Positions 62,930 to 64,000 of a stretch of 64,000 bases of DNA are shown one piece after another (the stretch's first letter is position 1; each line of letters opens with the position of its first letter). This DNA comes from Verrucomicrobiota bacterium (lineage in GTDB: Bacteria; Verrucomicrobiota; Verrucomicrobiia; Opitutales; Opitutaceae): the NCBI GenBank assembly GCA_023391285.1, contig JAEWBF010000055.1:1-64000 (forward strand), in the 5' to 3' direction. The translations under genes and the position numbers were made by a program. Under the pieces are notes generated by a model, which did not search any database, was not told the origin of the DNA, and saw only the letters and a program-made list of their open reading frames with translations.

Positions 62930-63667
62930 ATGTTGCGCGCCCTGCTTATCGATGCTCACGCCGGCGAAAGAGCGGAGTTGCGCGAACTGCTCGCCGCTTG
63001 GCCAGGGATTGAGATCATCGGGGAAGCGGACTCGTTGTCCTCGGCGCATACCTTGCTGGGTCGAGACGACTACCAACTGGTTTTCCTGGATGCCGACATC
63101 GACGGCGGGCGGGGCTTCGACCTGATCGCAAGCCTCCGCTCGGGCGCGCGAGCCATTCTTGTGGCGGCGACGGAGGCGCATGCGCGTCGTGCATTCGACG
63201 TGAACGCTCTCGATTACTTGGTGAAACCGATCGACCCGGCCCGCCTCGCAATCGCGCTGAGCCGGGTCAACGCGCCTACGTTTGGAGCCAGCGTCTTGGC
63301 ATCTCCTTCCTGCAAGTCGCTCCGTCTCGGCGATCGGTTCTGGCTCAATTCGGGCACAGCCTCCAGTTGGATCGTTCTCTCCGACATCGCGGCGATTCGC
63401 TCATATGAGAACTATTCGGTCGTCCATCTGGTCGACGGCGATCGGACCATCGTGCGCAAAACGTTGAAGGCTTGGCTGGAAGTGCTGCCGGCTCCTCATT
63501 TCGTCCAAGTGCATCGGTCGGTCGTGGTGAATCTTGGCCGAGTCGCTGGCTGTCGTCGTCACGCGCCGAAGAGTTTTTCCGTTCGAATCGAAGGGATCGA
63601 CGCTCCAATACCGGTCGGCCGAGGATTCTGGCGGACGCTCAAAGATCGCCTGCCGAGGCATCTTTAA
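62930..63667 (+). CDS. LytTR-family response regulator
   Basis: The product is 245 residues. The receiver domain (about 1-115) has phosphorylatable Asp54 in VFLDADIDG, Thr81 and Lys99 in DYLVKPID; the acidic pair at the N-terminus is reduced to a single Asp8 (IDAH instead of DD), so phosphorylation chemistry may be weakened. The LytTR DNA-binding domain (about 135-245) shows IAAIRSYENYSVVHLVDGDR and FVQVHRSVVVNLGRV. LytTR proteins bind paired direct repeats; such a pair lies 38 bases past its stop, upstream of the next secreted-protein gene. No histidine kinase is visible in the window. Confidence 0.9.
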   Translation: MLRALLIDAHAGERAELRELLAAWPGIEIIGEADSLSSAHTLLGRDDYQLVFLDADIDGGRGFDLIASLRSGARAILVAATEAHARRAFDVNALDYLVKPIDPARLAIALSRVNAPTFGASVLASPSCKSLRLGDRFWLNSGTASSWIVLSDIAAIRSYENYSVVHLVDGDRTIVRKTLKAWLEVLPAPHFVQVHRSVVVNLGRVAGCRRHAPKSFSVRIEGIDAPIPVGRGFWRTLKDRLPRHL

Positions 63668-63704
63668 AGACAGGCCCTGCAGGTTCCGTGACTTTAGGGC
63701 TGCC

Positions 63705-63732
63705 CGTCACAAAGTCGGTCCGCTCGTCACAA
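63705..63732 (+). promoter_or_regulatory. Candidate LytTR binding site (direct repeats)
   Basis: The sequence cgtcacaa occurs at 63705-63712 and again at 63725-63732, exactly 20 bases apart (two helical turns). A weaker copy, ccgtgac, lies at 63686-63692. LytTR regulators typically bind two direct repeats on the same helix face. It sits between the LytTR gene and the start of the last secreted-protein gene. The rest of the 163-base gap shows nothing certain. Confidence 0.45.
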
Positions 63733-63830
63733 CGGTCTCCCCAAACCCCCAGTCGGCCCTAGGGGTAACACCCTGCTCGAGGCTTCTTCGCCTCAGGCAT
63801 GCCCCCCGGCAACTCCAGTCCCGCTTCACC

Positions 63831-64000
63831 ATGACCATCCTGTGTTCTCGCCTTGGCGCTCGCTTTCGCAGCGCCTTGTTTCTCCTCGCCACGTGTTTGC
63901 TGCTCTCAGGGGTGGCGCGCGGGCAGAATCTCAACCTCCTAAAGAATGGGGGATTCGAGCTGTCGACGTTCAATGCGAATGCGACTGCAGCGGGTTTCGG
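63831..64000 (+). CDS. Secreted protein, N-terminal part, cut by the window end
   Basis: An ATG at 63831 opens a frame to the window end encoding 56 residues: a signal peptide (about 1-31: RSALFLLATCLLLSGVARG) followed by QNLNLLKNGGFELSTFNANA. The NGGFE sequence is the usual beginning of a carbohydrate-binding jelly-roll domain (as in CBM4/DUF642-like modules), similar in kind to the NASFEDG region of the protein at 58523. The function and full length are unknown. Its promoter would carry the candidate LytTR site at 63705-63732. Confidence 0.75.
   Translation, partial: MTILCSRLGARFRSALFLLATCLLLSGVARGQNLNLLKNGGFELSTFNANATAAGF

Overview
The window looks like a chromosomal polysaccharide-degradation region from a member of the Verrucomicrobiota, most likely the Opitutaceae. 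The evidence is high GC content, two TonB-dependent receptors with no SusD partner, LacI-type regulators that share an LGYRPDP signature, secreted proteins with Ig-like, MBG and LNGN repeats, and paired C-terminal VLIRAIGPSL-type repeats. The assignment is from recognition only; no search was run.

Layout: (1) 1-490 is the right end of an IS3-family element next to the amputated 3' end of a membrane-protein gene. (2) 0.67-16.3 kb, all minus strand: a sodium:solute symporter, a TonB-dependent receptor, and a 3190-residue secreted protein with two clan-A-like glycosidase domains and two 49-residue serine linkers. (3) 16.5-22.5 kb: a UxuA-type mannonate dehydratase, divergent from a duplicated beta-propeller protein and a Tat-exported GH78-like rhamnosidase. 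(4) 22.5-33.4 kb: an MFS sugar transporter, a TonB receptor plus GH140-like (apiosidase-like) enzyme pair, two tandem LacI regulators, and a divergent GH78-like rhamnosidase. (5) 33.6-44.3 kb: a six-gene minus-strand cluster (CE1-like esterase, large multidomain esterase, sulfatase without signal peptide, raffinose-synthase-like GH36, secreted sulfatase, beta-helix protein), divergent from a third LacI regulator. (6) 45.5-47.3 kb: an IS110-family insertion beside REP-like palindromes. (7) 47.3-52.8 kb: KduD, KduI, a D-2-hydroxyacid dehydrogenase, an Ldh2-type dehydrogenase and KdgK, separated by unusual long hairpins. (8) 52.8-64 kb: three regulators (LuxR, NarL-type, LytTR) alternating with large secreted repeat proteins.

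The genes fit a pectin pathway, plausibly rhamnogalacturonan with some sulfated or esterified decoration. TonB receptors import oligosaccharides; secreted beta-helix, GH140, GH78, esterase and sulfatase proteins trim them; MFS and SSS carriers take sugars across the inner membrane. KduI and KduD convert 5-keto-4-deoxyuronate to 2-keto-3-deoxygluconate (KDG), UxuA makes KDG from mannonate, and KdgK phosphorylates KDG. No KDPG aldolase, sulfatase-maturation enzyme, polysaccharide lyase of certain type, rRNA, tRNA or CRISPR array was recognised.

The least explained parts are the 3190-residue protein, the regulator/secreted-protein series at 52.8-64 kb, and the variety of intergenic hairpins. Gene starts were chosen from signal peptides, family N-termini and spacing. 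Shine-Dalgarno sequences are mostly absent, so many starts are uncertain by some tens of codons.
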